From: Roseomonas sp.
GTDB lineage: Bacteria > Pseudomonadota > Alphaproteobacteria > Acetobacterales > Acetobacteraceae
Length of the DNA stretch: 64,000 nt
Direction of reading: 5' to 3'
Assembly: GCA_020249145.1 (NCBI GenBank)
Contig: JADCGF010000027.1
Coordinates: 1-64,000, forward strand
Shown here: positions 1 through 8,887 of the stretch, in pieces
How the letters are laid out: the number at the start of each line of letters is the position of its first letter
Position numbering within the stretch: position 1 is the first letter of the stretch
The notes under the pieces: generated by a model
Databases searched by the model: none
What the model was told of the DNA's origin: nothing
The model's input: only the letters and a program-made list of their open reading frames with translations
Position numbers and translations under genes: made by a program

Positions 1-1
1 C

Positions 2-559
2 GACAGTGTGTCGGATTCCGCAGGCACGGATACTATCCTACTGCGTACTGGCAGCATTAACCTGTCTGGTATTTTCGTCGAGAACGTCACCGGTGATATT
101 GTTGGGCAGGCCTTCTCCATCACCGGCAATAGCCTTGCCAACGCGCTGGCTGGCGCTGGGCAGGCGGATACGCTGAATGGCGGTGGTGGTACGGATACGC
201 TGGCCGGTGGGCTTGGCGCAGACAGCCTGTTCGGTGGTACGGGCCGTGACCAATTCGTCTTCAACTCGGCGCTTGATGCCGCGAATGTGGATAGGATCTC
301 GGATTACAGCACGACCGATGACACGATTGTGTTGGACGATGCCGTCTTCACGGCGCTTGGATCACCAGGCACCTTGGCTGCTGGCGCCTTTAAAGCCGGC
401 GCAGCGGCGACGGATGCGGATGATCGGATCATCTACAATACATCGACCGGCGCCTTGCTCTATGATGCGGATGGTTCAGGCTCAGGCTTGGCCATCCAAT
501 TCGCAACACTTAGCGGCCTCACAGGCACTCTCAATGCGGCGGAATTCATTATCATCTGA
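2..559 (+). CDS. RTX-type calcium-binding protein, C-terminal part (5' end outside window)
   Basis: The frame is open to the left edge and ends with TGA, so this is the C-terminal ~185 residues of a larger protein. It holds glycine/aspartate nonapeptide repeats (GGGGTDTLAGGLGADSLFGG) followed by QFVFNSAL and a beta-rich tail ending in hydrophobic residues, AEFIII. These are hallmarks of RTX (haemolysin-type) repeats, which bind Ca2+ in a beta-roll, and of a C-terminal type I secretion signal. The protein is therefore probably secreted by a T1SS; no T1SS genes lie in the window. The N-terminal effector part cannot be seen, so no enzymatic role is assigned. A GTG at 8 is probably an internal codon, because DSVSDSAGTDT reads through it as a normal RTX repeat. 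Confidence 0.85.
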   Translation, partial: DSVSDSAGTDTILLRTGSINLSGIFVENVTGDIVGQAFSITGNSLANALAGAGQADTLNGGGGTDTLAGGLGADSLFGGTGRDQFVFNSALDAANVDRISDYSTTDDTIVLDDAVFTALGSPGTLAAGAFKAGAAATDADDRIIYNTSTGALLYDADGSGSGLAIQFATLSGLTGTLNAAEFIII

Positions 560-675
560 GACAGCATGGGCTGGCGGATGATAATCCCCCAGCCCCGCTG
601 CTTTACTGTGGGATTTTAGGGTTGATCAGCGCCATTCATCGCTGTCAACGCCAGAAGAAATCTGGCCTAGATCTT

Positions 676-708
676 ACCCTGGGACGGGGCGAGCCCCTCC
701 CCCAGGGT
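676..708. terminator. strong hairpin between convergent genes
   Basis: ACCCTGGG (676-683) pairs with CCCAGGGT (701-708), with an inner GGGGC/GCCCC helix at 686-690 and 693-697. It lies in the gap between the RTX gene and the convergent dehydrogenase, where a bidirectional terminator would sit. There is no U-tract on either side, so the terminator role is tentative. Confidence 0.35.
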
Positions 709-755
709 GAACAGCAATGAGTTTGCGGAGCGCTATTTTGCGCAAATTAGGCTGA

Positions 756-1685
756 CTAGTCTCCCACCTTCCTCTTATGCCCCAACACCCCCATCAACCG
801 CCGATCCCGCCAGGCTGAACGCTCACCAATCTTTTCCAAAGGCAGCGCTGCGCGCCTTTCCGCCGTCACGCGCGCAACCGTTGCGCCATCATACAAAAAT
901 GGCGTCTGTTCTTCCGTAATCCCGCCCATCAGCCCGCCGAAGCGCGCCGCGTAGTCCGCCACACCCCCCGGCGCGTTCAGATCAATCGTCTCAAACGGCC
1001 CCATGAAGGACCAACGGAGCCCAAGCCCGTCCTTCACGCAGGCATCAACATCTTCAACACTCATGACGCCGTCACGCACCAGGCGGAAGGCTTCCGCCAC
1101 CAGCGCCGCTTGCAGCCGGTTCAGCACAAAGCCGCGCGTTTCCTTCATGGCCGTCACCGGCACCTGACCCACCCGCGCCATCAGTGCCCGTGTGCGCGCC
1201 ACCACCTCAGGCGCAGTCCAGGGCGCGCCCACCAATTCCACCAGCGGCACCAGATAGGGCGGGTTCACCGGATGCGCGACCAGGCAGCGCGCGCGGCCGG
1301 CAAGCCCCTCGGTAAAGGCGCTCGCTGGTATGCCGGAGGTTGAAGATGCCAGCACCACATCCGGCCCACATAGCGCATCAAGCCGCGCGAAAAGCTCCCG
1401 CTTCGGCTCCACCCGCTCCGGGCCGTTTTCCTGCACATGCGCGGCCCCCGCGACACAATCTTCCATGCTGGCGGCAGCATTGATGCGTGCGGCGATCACG
1501 GCGGGTGTTTCCGTGATCAGCCCTGCCTCGGCCAAATCCTGAAGGCTCTGCCCGATCAGGCCGAGAGCGGCGTCAGAAACCCCCGCCACCGGGTCCCAAA
1601 TCCGCACGCTATGGCCGGCGCGGGCGAAAACCATGGCCCAGGCGCGGCCAATCAACCCGGTTCCGATGATGGCGATCTGTTCCAT
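756..1685 (-). CDS. 3-hydroxyacyl-CoA dehydrogenase family protein (lambda-crystallin-like)
   Basis: 309 residues. The N-terminal Rossmann fold shows GTGLIG at residues 8-13, binding NAD. The segment HPVNPP at 138-143 holds the catalytic His typical of 3-hydroxyacyl-CoA dehydrogenases, and a C-terminal helical domain follows (GFVLNRLQAAL, MGPFETIDLNAPGG). The length and the HPVNPPYLVPLVE stretch match the short single-function branch (lambda-crystallin, L-gulonate 3-dehydrogenase, L-carnitine dehydrogenase) rather than the fused beta-oxidation multienzymes. It is cytosolic and NAD-dependent; the exact substrate is not readable from sequence. It is a single gene facing away from the XpaC/TelA group. 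Confidence 0.85.
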   Translation of the reverse strand: MEQIAIIGTGLIGRAWAMVFARAGHSVRIWDPVAGVSDAALGLIGQSLQDLAEAGLITETPAVIAARINAAASMEDCVAGAAHVQENGPERVEPKRELFARLDALCGPDVVLASSTSGIPASAFTEGLAGRARCLVAHPVNPPYLVPLVELVGAPWTAPEVVARTRALMARVGQVPVTAMKETRGFVLNRLQAALVAEAFRLVRDGVMSVEDVDACVKDGLGLRWSFMGPFETIDLNAPGGVADYAARFGGLMGGITEEQTPFLYDGATVARVTAERRAALPLEKIGERSAWRDRRLMGVLGHKRKVGD

Positions 1686-1747
1686 GGTGTAACTCCTTCA
1701 TGAGGCCGGTCTTGATAGGCGGCCCTTCAAAGGCGATGTAAGGCCCC

Positions 1748-1906
1748 GTGAGTGAAAGACGCAACGTGCCCCTGCCGGCGCCCCCAACCCCAAGCCTGTC
1801 GCTTGGCATCAAGCGTTCGTTTGGCTTCATGCTGCTCGGCGGCACCATGGCGCTGGCGGGCTTGCTGGCGCTGTGGCGCGCGGTCGCCTCTGTATTCGGG
1901 CTGTGA
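1748..1906 (+). CDS. 52-aa membrane miniprotein coupled to XpaC
   Basis: GTG at 1748 opens a 52-codon frame ending at TGA 1906. The stop overlaps the GTG start of the next gene (1903), so the two are probably translationally coupled. The product begins with a short Pro-rich, basic segment (VSERRNVPLPAPPTPS) and has one hydrophobic stretch, FGFMLLGGTMALAGLLALW, long enough for one membrane helix. I do not recognise a family. Coupling to xpaC suggests a small membrane partner of the XpaC/TelA pair; this is inference. No homology check was possible, so a chance open frame cannot be excluded. Confidence 0.5.
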   Translation: MSERRNVPLPAPPTPSLSLGIKRSFGFMLLGGTMALAGLLALWRAVASVFGL

Positions 1907-2613
1907 ACAGCTTCTGGCGCCTTTGGCTGCTGCCCATGACAGGGCTTGCGCTGCTGCCGGCGGCTTTCTTCAATCTTTTTGCCATGCGGCAGACAGCGCT
2001 GCTCGGCTGCCTGCTTGGCATTGCCCTTCCCTTTGTCGCCGCGCGCATCATGAAGCGCGGACGCCGCGGCGATGCGCGCCGCGCTGCGGTACTGATGGGC
2101 GTGGCAGCCGGCCTCGCCACCGGGCTCGGCGCCGGGGCAGGGCCGATCATTGGGTTGTTGTTCGCCCTCGGCGCCTGGGGTGGCACAAGGTTGCTCTATG
2201 CCGAAATTCCCGAAGCCGCGCCTCCGCCGCCGCCCGCGCCGCCGCCTTCCGGGCCGCTTGCTGACGCGCGGCTCAGGCTACAGGCGATAGAAGCCATCGC
2301 CGCGCGCGGCCATGAACCACGCCTGATCCCGGTGGCGCAGGCCATTGGCCAGGTGCTGGATGATCTGGAAGCGCGGCCCGAAGGCATTGCCCGCGCCCGC
2401 CGCTTCCTCGCGGTGCATTTGGATGGGCTGGAACGTATCGCAACGCGCCTTGAAGCCGGTGCCACGCCGCCGCCCGCGTTTGGTGTGCTGCTGCGTGATC
2501 TTGAAGCCGCTGCGCGGCGCTTGCGCGCTGATCTCCGCGCTGAGGAAAGCGCGGCACTCGATATCCAAGTCAAGGTGCTGGCCGATAGGCTGCGCGAGGA
2601 AGGCTATTCATGA
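1903..2613 (+). CDS. xpaC: XpaC-like protein (5-bromo-4-chloroindolyl phosphate hydrolysis family)
   Basis: 236 residues from GTG 1903, chosen because it overlaps the upstream stop; an in-frame start at 1873 would add ten residues. Two or three hydrophobic helices fill the first ~100 residues (TGLALLPAAFFNLF, LLGCLLGIALPFVAA, IIGLLFALGAWGG). A proline-rich linker and a cytosolic helical domain follow. XpaC proteins are typically encoded next to TelA, as here: the telA start overlaps this stop in ATGA. The molecular role of XpaC is poorly known; the family name comes from an indolyl-phosphate phenotype, not a proven enzyme. The layout points to a membrane-anchored partner for TelA in envelope or toxicant stress. 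Confidence 0.75.
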   Translation: MNSFWRLWLLPMTGLALLPAAFFNLFAMRQTALLGCLLGIALPFVAARIMKRGRRGDARRAAVLMGVAAGLATGLGAGAGPIIGLLFALGAWGGTRLLYAEIPEAAPPPPPAPPPSGPLADARLRLQAIEAIAARGHEPRLIPVAQAIGQVLDDLEARPEGIARARRFLAVHLDGLERIATRLEAGATPPPAFGVLLRDLEAAARRLRADLRAEESAALDIQVKVLADRLREEGYS

Positions 2614-3671
2614 GCGATATCATCGTGACCCCCGAAACACGCCGGGCCGAGGTTGAACGCCTCGCTGCCCAGCTTGACGTGACGGACCCTGCGGCGGTGC
2701 TGCGCTTCGGGCAGGAAGCGCAAACCCGCGCTTCGGCGGCTGCGGATGCCATGCTGGAAGGGGCCAAAAACCGCGAAGCGGGAGAGGCTGGGCAGACGCT
2801 TGGCAGCTTGCTCAGCACCTTGCGCGGCTTTGATGTTTCGGCGCTTGCGGAAAAGCCTGGCTTCTTCGCGCGGATCTTCAACAAGGCGGGTGCAGAAGCC
2901 GCGCAGGTGGTCAGCCGCTATGAAGGGCTGAAGGACCAGGTGGAGGCGATTGGCGATAGGCTCGATGCGCATCGCACGCGGCTTTTGGAAGATGTTGAAA
3001 AGCTTGAACGCCTTTATGGCGCCACGCTGGATTGGTTCCATGGCCTTGGTGATCACATCGCCGCTGGCGAGATTGTGCTGAATAACACTGACAGCACTGC
3101 CATCCCGGAAGCCGAAGCCAAGGCCACCACCGGCGATATGCTCAATGCGCAGAAGCTGCGCGATCTGCGCGCGGCGCGTGATGAGCTCGATCGGCGCATT
3201 CATGATCTGCGGCTGACACGGCAGGTTGCGATGCAGGCCTTGCCCTCCATCCGGCTCATTCAGGAAAATGACAAGGCACTGGCGGCGAAGATTCAATCCG
3301 TGGTGGCCAATACCGTGCCGCTATGGCGCCAGCAGCTTGCCCAGGCGCTGGCCATCCAGCGCATGCGCGATGCGGGGCAGACGCTGAAGCAGGCGAACGA
3401 CCTAACAAATCAATTACTGACCGCGAATGCTGAGCGGCTGCGCCAGGGCAATGCCGAAGCGCGGAATGAAATCGAACGCGGCGTGTTTGACCTGGCTGCG
3501 GTGAAGCAGGCCAATCAGCTACTGGTCGCCACCATTGAAGACAGCCTGACAATCGCCGAACGCGCCCGCGTCCAGCGCGCCGATGCAGCGGTGGAATTGG
3601 ATAAGGCAGAAGCCGAGATCAGGCGTGCGCTGATGGCGGCGAAGGCCATTCCGCCGGCGCCAAAAACCTGA
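2610..3671 (+). CDS. telA: TelA family toxic anion resistance protein
   Basis: 353 residues, almost all helical and rich in Ala, Glu, Arg and Leu. It carries the usual TelA landmarks: a central LERLYGATLDWFHGL region, the RQVAMQALPSIRLIQENDKAL stretch around residues 208-227, VANTVPLWRQQLAQAL, and a C-terminal coiled-coil tail. The length is close to the family norm (~350-400). The TelA/KlaA family is linked to tellurite and other toxicant resistance in plasmid and chromosomal settings; its biochemistry is unclear. The start overlaps xpaC by 4 nt, so it is the third member of a coupled 52-aa/XpaC/TelA unit. It is cytosolic and probably recruited to the membrane by XpaC (inference). Confidence 0.88.
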   Translation: MSDIIVTPETRRAEVERLAAQLDVTDPAAVLRFGQEAQTRASAAADAMLEGAKNREAGEAGQTLGSLLSTLRGFDVSALAEKPGFFARIFNKAGAEAAQVVSRYEGLKDQVEAIGDRLDAHRTRLLEDVEKLERLYGATLDWFHGLGDHIAAGEIVLNNTDSTAIPEAEAKATTGDMLNAQKLRDLRAARDELDRRIHDLRLTRQVAMQALPSIRLIQENDKALAAKIQSVVANTVPLWRQQLAQALAIQRMRDAGQTLKQANDLTNQLLTANAERLRQGNAEARNEIERGVFDLAAVKQANQLLVATIEDSLTIAERARVQRADAAVELDKAEAEIRRALMAAKAIPPAPKT

Positions 3672-3698
3672 ACAGCAAGAGATCGGGAGAAAACGTTC

Positions 3699-4670
3699 AT
3701 GCTCACCAAACGCGCCATCCTGGCTGCGATGCCAAGCTTATGGGCCGCGCCGCATATTGCCAGCGCGCAAGGCGCTTGGCCGAATGGCCCGATTCGTATC
3801 GTGGTGCCGTTCCCGCCGGGTGGTTCCAGCGATGCCTTGGCGCGGATGTTACAACCGCAATTGCAGGCCGATCTTGGCGTCCCGATCATTGTTGAAAATC
3901 GTAGCGGTGCATCCGGTTCACTCGGCACCGCGCAGGTCGCGCGCGCCGCCCCCGATGGCAATACATGGCTGATGGTGTTCGACACGCATGCGGTCAATCC
4001 GGCGCTGATCCCGAATATGGGGTTCGATACGGAACGGGATTTGACCTCGCTTTTGCTGTTCGGCACAGCGCCCATGGTGCTGACGGCGCATCGCACACGC
4101 CCTTATCGGAGTTTTGCCGAAGTGGTGGCGGCGGCAAAGGCGCGGCCTGATACCGTGACTTATGGCACCATCGGCAATGGCAGCTTGGCGCATTTGACCA
4201 TGGAACTTGTGCAGCGCGCCGGTGGCTTCAAGCTGGTGCATGTGCCCTATCGCGGCGGCGGGCCGCTCGCGGTTGCCGCTGCCGCCGGGGAGGTGGATCT
4301 GCCCATCGCCTCCCGCCCCGCGATTGGCGTTCATATTGAGGCCGGCACGCTGGTGCCCTTGGCGCAAACCGGCGCCACGCGCAGCCCGAATATTCCGGAT
4401 GTACCAAGCATGACCGAGCTTGGCATCAGCCGCATTGATTCGCGGGTCTTCTGGGGTTTCGTCGGACCCGCGCGCCTGCCGGAGGCGATCAAGGCGCGCA
4501 TGGAAGCGGCCATTCGCAAGGCTTTGGATGTGCCGGAATTGCGTCAACGCATCCTGGGCCTTGGCATAGACCTAAACCCGCAAGGCGAAGCCGCCTTCAT
4601 GCAATTTCTGTCTGCCCAGATCGCGACCTGGGGCAGGGTGGTGCGGGAGAACAATATCCGGCCGGATTGA
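3699..4670 (+). CDS. Bug/TctC family tripartite tricarboxylate transporter binding protein
   Basis: 323 residues with a signal sequence (MLTKRAILAAMPSLWAAPHIASA) ending near residue 23. The family signature follows: WPNGPIRIVVPFPPGGSSD, IVENRSGASGSLGT, then a HVPYRGGGPLA segment that in Bug proteins shapes the ligand pocket. It would bind a small carboxylate or amide in the periplasm and pass it to a TctAB membrane unit. No TctA or TctB gene lies in the window, so this is an orphan receptor. It starts 27 nt after telA, behind a GGGAGAA ribosome site, and could be read through from that unit. Confidence 0.92.
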   Translation: MLTKRAILAAMPSLWAAPHIASAQGAWPNGPIRIVVPFPPGGSSDALARMLQPQLQADLGVPIIVENRSGASGSLGTAQVARAAPDGNTWLMVFDTHAVNPALIPNMGFDTERDLTSLLLFGTAPMVLTAHRTRPYRSFAEVVAAAKARPDTVTYGTIGNGSLAHLTMELVQRAGGFKLVHVPYRGGGPLAVAAAAGEVDLPIASRPAIGVHIEAGTLVPLAQTGATRSPNIPDVPSMTELGISRIDSRVFWGFVGPARLPEAIKARMEAAIRKALDVPELRQRILGLGIDLNPQGEAAFMQFLSAQIATWGRVVRENNIRPD

Positions 4671-4740
4671 AAACACCGCTTGACCAGCGGCGCAAGGCTT
4701 GTTCCCATGGCGTCAACGCCAAGAAATGAGGAAGTGTGCC

Positions 4741-5808
4741 ATGCGCGCCTGGGCTGTCATTGAAGCCGGAAAACCGCTTCAGGAAATTGAAATCCCAACA
4801 CCGGAACCCACCGGCCAGCAGGTGCTGTTGGAAATCACCCATGCCGGTGTTTGCCATTCAGATCTGCATATCTGGGAAGGCGGCTATGATCTGGGATCAC
4901 GCGGTTATCTGAAGCTTTCCGATCGCGGGGTGAAGCTGCCGCTGGCCATGGGGCATGAAATTGTGGGCCGCGTCCTGAAATGGGGGCCGGATGCCAATGG
5001 CGCGGGCCTTAAGGTTGGCGACCATATGGTGGTCTTCCCCTGGGTCGGATGCGGCACCTGCGAAGCCTGCCGCGCGGATGAGGATAACATGTGCCTCACC
5101 CCCAAAAGCCTCGGTGTTTATCAGCATGGCGGCTACGCGACGCATGTGCTGGCGCCGGAGCCGCGACATTTGGTGCCGGTGGGTAACCTCGACCCCGCCT
5201 TGGCCGCGACCTATGCCTGTTCGGGCATTACGGTGTTCAGCGCCATCAATAAGGTCATGCCCATGCCGGCGGATGAGCCCATTGTGCTGATCGGCGCGGG
5301 CGGGCTTGGCCTGAACGCGATAGCGGTGCTGAAGGCCAAGGGCCATCGGCGAATCGTCGTGGTGGATGTCAGCCCCGCCAAGCTTGAAGCCGCCAAGCGG
5401 GAAGGGGCGACCGATATCGTCCTGGCCGGCGATGCCAATACCGGCAAGCGCATCATGGAAGCCTGCGGTGGCCCGGTCCGCGCCATTATTGACCTGGTGA
5501 ACGGGACCGAGACGGCGCGGAGCGCCTTCGACGCGCTCCGCAAGGGCGGCAAGCTGGTGCAGGTGGGGCTATTCGGTGGCGAATTGGCCGTGCCGCTACC
5601 GGTCATGCCGATGCGCGCCCTTACCATCCAGGGTTCATATGTGGGCAATGTCAAGGAATTGCGGGAATTGGTGGGCATTGCCCAGCAAGGTGGTTTGCCG
5701 GGCATTCCGATTACCCGTATGCCGCTTAATCAGGCTGACACAGCACTCAATAGGTTGAAAGACGGCAAGGTAACGGGGCGAATAGTCCTCACTGCAGAGG
5801 TATCGTAA
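4741..5808 (+). CDS. zinc-dependent medium-chain alcohol dehydrogenase
   Basis: 355 residues from ATG 4741, preceded by GAGGAAG at 4728; an in-frame upstream start at 4699 lacks support. GroES-like N-terminal domain: HAGVCHSDLH and GHEIVGRV supply catalytic zinc ligands. The loop GCGTCEACRADEDNMC has the four cysteines of the structural zinc. The NAD-binding Rossmann motif is GAGGLGLNAI. These features place it in the MDR alcohol dehydrogenase family, oxidising a primary or secondary alcohol with NAD(P). An insertion between the catalytic Cys region and GHE (GGYDLGSRGYLKLSDRG) resembles alcohol dehydrogenases of methylotrophs and Acetobacteraceae. The substrate is unknown. Confidence 0.9.
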   Translation: MRAWAVIEAGKPLQEIEIPTPEPTGQQVLLEITHAGVCHSDLHIWEGGYDLGSRGYLKLSDRGVKLPLAMGHEIVGRVLKWGPDANGAGLKVGDHMVVFPWVGCGTCEACRADEDNMCLTPKSLGVYQHGGYATHVLAPEPRHLVPVGNLDPALAATYACSGITVFSAINKVMPMPADEPIVLIGAGGLGLNAIAVLKAKGHRRIVVVDVSPAKLEAAKREGATDIVLAGDANTGKRIMEACGGPVRAIIDLVNGTETARSAFDALRKGGKLVQVGLFGGELAVPLPVMPMRALTIQGSYVGNVKELRELVGIAQQGGLPGIPITRMPLNQADTALNRLKDGKVTGRIVLTAEVS

Positions 5809-5863
5809 AAAATTATGAAACTAATGGTTGCATTTCGACTAAAATTACTCAATCATTCGGGGC

Positions 5864-6478
5864 ATGGACAACGGAAGCACCCTGGTTCAAGACATCGCCC
5901 CCTTGCGAGACTTCGTCCGCGGCATGACTGCTATGGCCGATGCGGGTGGCGATGAGGCCCTATTCCTGAAGGAAGCGCCATGCTTGCTCCGCAAGCTTGT
6001 GCTTTCTGACAATTGGTTGCCGCCGGAATATACGGCGCCAACCGACACCTACCGGCAGTTGTTGCTGCATTGTGATCCGCAGCAGCGATTTTCAGTTGTG
6101 TGTTTCGTCTGGGGGCCAGGGCAGAAAACGCCCGTGCATAACCACACGGTCTGGGGCCTGGTTGGCGTCCATCAGGGTGAGGAGATTTCGACCGAAATGG
6201 TCGCGGACCCGAATGGCGGGCCGATGCGCCCCGGCCGGGTTGATCGCGCCAAGCGCGGCGATGTGGTGGTCTTGAGCAGCGACAGCTATGATACGCATCG
6301 CGTCGAAAACGCGGTGGAAGGCCGCACCAGCATCAGCATTCATGTCTATGGCGCCAATATCGGCGCGGTGCAGCGCGCGATGTTCAATGCCGAAACCAGC
6401 CAGCCAGAGTATTTCATCTCGGGCTATGACAATAAAACCGTCCCCAATCTCTGGGATTTGAGTCGCGCGGCCAATTAG
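5864..6478 (+). CDS. cysteine dioxygenase family thiol dioxygenase (cupin)
   Basis: 204 residues, the usual size for bacterial thiol dioxygenases. The cupin metal site shows HNHTVWGLVGV near residues 90-100 (HxH) and a later His in SYDTHRVENA, matching the three-His iron site of the cysteine dioxygenase fold. It would oxidise a thiol carboxylate such as cysteine or 3-mercaptopropionate to the sulfinate with O2. The sequence alone does not separate cysteine from mercaptopropionate dioxygenases. A second iron dioxygenase starts 67 nt downstream on the same strand, so the two may be co-expressed. An AT-rich stretch (5805-5860) precedes the gene and probably holds its promoter. Confidence 0.8.
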   Translation: MDNGSTLVQDIAPLRDFVRGMTAMADAGGDEALFLKEAPCLLRKLVLSDNWLPPEYTAPTDTYRQLLLHCDPQQRFSVVCFVWGPGQKTPVHNHTVWGLVGVHQGEEISTEMVADPNGGPMRPGRVDRAKRGDVVVLSSDSYDTHRVENAVEGRTSISIHVYGANIGAVQRAMFNAETSQPEYFISGYDNKTVPNLWDLSRAAN

Positions 6479-6545
6479 CCAGCGCCCCTTGCGCGCCCGC
6501 GCATGAGGCGTGATGCTGCCTGCAGACAAGCAGGGACCACATGCC

Positions 6546-7535
6546 ATGGCCGATAGCATTCCCGTTCTTGACCTTGCGCCTTTGCGCGCGCGTGCGCCCG
6601 GTGCGCTGGACAAACTGGGGGAAGAACTGCGCCACGCCTTCACCGAAGTGGGCTTTTATTTCGTCCGCAATCACGGCATTTCGGAAGTGCTGCTTGATCA
6701 AACCTTCTCCGAAGCCGCACGATTCCATGCGCAACCGCTGGATGCGAAGCTTGCGCTCAAGATCAATGAACATAACATCGGCTATATGCCGATGCGCGGT
6801 GCGACCACGCGCGTAAATGCGGTGGGCGAAGTGGCGCTGCCAAACGCCAATGAAGCCGTGTTCTTCAAGCGCGATCTGCCGGCTGATCATCCGGATGTTC
6901 TGGACCAGGTGCGCTTCCGTGGCGCCAATCAATGGCCGGATTTGTCTGGCTTTCGCGACAATATCCTACACGCCATGGCGGCCTTTGAAGGCCTGGGCCT
7001 CGCGCTTTTGCCCATTTACGCCCGCGCGCTTGGCCTGCCAGAAGATTACTTCGCGCCCTTCTTCCAGGAACCCATGTTCACGCTGCGGATGTCGCATTAC
7101 CCGCCGCAGGAACCAACCGCGCCTGAGAATGAATACGGCATCGCGCCCCATATGGACACAAGCTTCATGACCATTCTGGCGCAAAACAAGGTGCCGGGCC
7201 TGTCGCTCCGCCTGCCGGATGGGCGCTGGCTGGATGCGCCGGCACCCGAAGGCGCACTGCTCATCAATGGCGGGATGATGCTGCGCCGCTGGACGGATAA
7301 CCGCTTCCTTGCCACCCCGCATCGCGTGATCAATCGCTCGGGCCGGGAACGCTATGCGATTCCCTTTTTCATGGATGCGAATTACCGCGCCATCATGGCG
7401 CCGATCACGGTGGCTGGTGCGCCAAGCCAGATGGGGCCCATCACCTATCCTGATTTCATGACGGGTTATCAACGCGCCAATTTCCATCACGCCGCGGAAA
7501 AATCCGAAGAAAAGGTACAGTTGCAAGGCGCCTGA
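6546..7535 (+). CDS. 2-oxoglutarate/Fe(II)-dependent dioxygenase, isopenicillin N synthase family
   Basis: 329 residues from ATG 6546; the upstream in-frame start at 6510 lies in a less typical leader. An N-terminal DIOX_N-like part (FTEVGFYFVRNHGIS) is followed by the jelly roll. The iron ligands are seen as HMDTS near residue 201 (HxD) and TPHRVINRS about 56 residues later, with the Arg/Ser of NRSGRERY expected to bind 2-oxoglutarate. It oxidises an unknown small substrate. Family members include isopenicillin N synthase and many uncharacterised bacterial oxygenases, so no specific pathway is claimed. It follows the thiol dioxygenase gene with a short gap. Confidence 0.87.
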   Translation: MADSIPVLDLAPLRARAPGALDKLGEELRHAFTEVGFYFVRNHGISEVLLDQTFSEAARFHAQPLDAKLALKINEHNIGYMPMRGATTRVNAVGEVALPNANEAVFFKRDLPADHPDVLDQVRFRGANQWPDLSGFRDNILHAMAAFEGLGLALLPIYARALGLPEDYFAPFFQEPMFTLRMSHYPPQEPTAPENEYGIAPHMDTSFMTILAQNKVPGLSLRLPDGRWLDAPAPEGALLINGGMMLRRWTDNRFLATPHRVINRSGRERYAIPFFMDANYRAIMAPITVAGAPSQMGPITYPDFMTGYQRANFHHAAEKSEEKVQLQGA

Positions 7536-7630
7536 AATCCTGGCTTGAAGCCGGGGCTTTACCTTCCTTCCAAATGGCGTAGCCTTTTCCCAGCCGGTAA
7601 GGCTGAAAACCGCTTTTGGGAGGAAAATTC

Positions 7631-8869
7631 ATGCAAGTAACACGTCGCACGGCCCTTGCGGCCGGTGCGGGCATCGGCACCGGCATTGGTGGCCTGCCCT
7701 GGCGAAGCGCGAAGGCGCAAGCCACCAATACCATCAAGATCGCGCTGCTCACGGATTTTTCCGGCATGTATCGTGATGTGAGCGGCCCAACGGAACTGGC
7801 CTGCGTACGTCTGGCAGTAGCTGAAATGAGCAACCGAGGCTTCAATATTGAAGTGCTCTTTGGCGATAACCAAAACCGCCCCGATGTCGGTTCCAACCTG
7901 ACGCGGCAATGGATTGATCGCGACGGCGTTGACGTGATTGTGGATGGTGGCGCTTCTTCAGTCGCCCTGGCGGCGAATGAGATTGTTCGGGACAAGAACA
8001 AGGTTTTTCTGAATACTACCTCAGCGACTTCGGACCTTACCGGGCGCTCCTGCACGCCGAATACGGTACATTGGACCTATGATACCTGGATGCTCGCCAA
8101 TTCAACCGGTGGCGCCACGGTGCGTGCGGGCGGCGATAGCTGGTTCTTCATCACGGCGGATTACGCCTTTGGCCATGCGCTGGAACGCGACACGGGCAAT
8201 TTCGTGCGCAATGCGGGCGGGCGTGTGCTTGGCCAGGTGCGTACGCCCTTCCCGGGAACGACCGATTTCTCATCCTTTCTGGTACAGGCGCAAGCTTCCC
8301 GCGCCAAGGTGATCGGCCTTGCCAATGCGGGCAGCGATACCATCAACTGCATCAAGCAGGCGGCGGAATTCGGCCTGATGCGCCGCGGCATCAAGCTGGC
8401 CAGCCTGCTCATGTTTCTGCCCGATGTGCATTCCTTGGGGCTTGCAACCACCCAGGGGCTGATCTGCACGGAAACCTTCTATTGGGATTTGAATGATCGC
8501 ACCCGCGCCTTCTCGGCCCGCGTGCGGCCCAGCATTGCGCAGAACGCGCTTTGCATGAACCATGCGGGCGGTTATGCGGCGGTGCTGCATTATCTGAAGA
8601 CGGTCATTGATATGGGGCCGGCCCAGGCCAAGCAAAGCGGCGCGGCGACCGTTGCGCGCATGAAGGCCATTCCTTGCGATGATGATTGCTTCGGTCCCGG
8701 CACCATTCGCGCCGATGGCCGCAAGCTGCACCCGGCCTATTTGTTTGAGGTGAAGAAGCCCGAGGAAAGCCGCGGCATATTTGACTATTACAAGCTGCTG
8801 CAAACGACCGATTCGGATAAGGCCTTCAGGCCCCTGGCCGATGGTGGTTGCAGCTTCATCCGCAGCTGA
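7631..8869 (+). CDS. Liv-type ABC transporter substrate-binding protein
   Basis: 412 residues from ATG 7631, behind a GGGAGGA ribosome site at about 7618-7624. The export signal has the twin-arginine-like start MQVTRRTALAAGAGIG. The mature part has the periplasmic type I fold seen in LivK/amide-binding proteins (KIALLTDFSGMY, DVIVDGGASSVALAANEI, FFITADYAFGHALE). Ligands of this family are branched-chain or aromatic amino acids, amides or urea-like compounds. No LivHMGF genes are adjacent, so it is an orphan receptor here. A strong intrinsic terminator follows 18 nt after the stop. Confidence 0.88.
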   Translation: MQVTRRTALAAGAGIGTGIGGLPWRSAKAQATNTIKIALLTDFSGMYRDVSGPTELACVRLAVAEMSNRGFNIEVLFGDNQNRPDVGSNLTRQWIDRDGVDVIVDGGASSVALAANEIVRDKNKVFLNTTSATSDLTGRSCTPNTVHWTYDTWMLANSTGGATVRAGGDSWFFITADYAFGHALERDTGNFVRNAGGRVLGQVRTPFPGTTDFSSFLVQAQASRAKVIGLANAGSDTINCIKQAAEFGLMRRGIKLASLLMFLPDVHSLGLATTQGLICTETFYWDLNDRTRAFSARVRPSIAQNALCMNHAGGYAAVLHYLKTVIDMGPAQAKQSGAATVARMKAIPCDDDCFGPGTIRADGRKLHPAYLFEVKKPEESRGIFDYYKLLQTTDSDKAFRPLADGGCSFIRS

Positions 8870-8887
8870 TGGACCAGGAATGAAACG

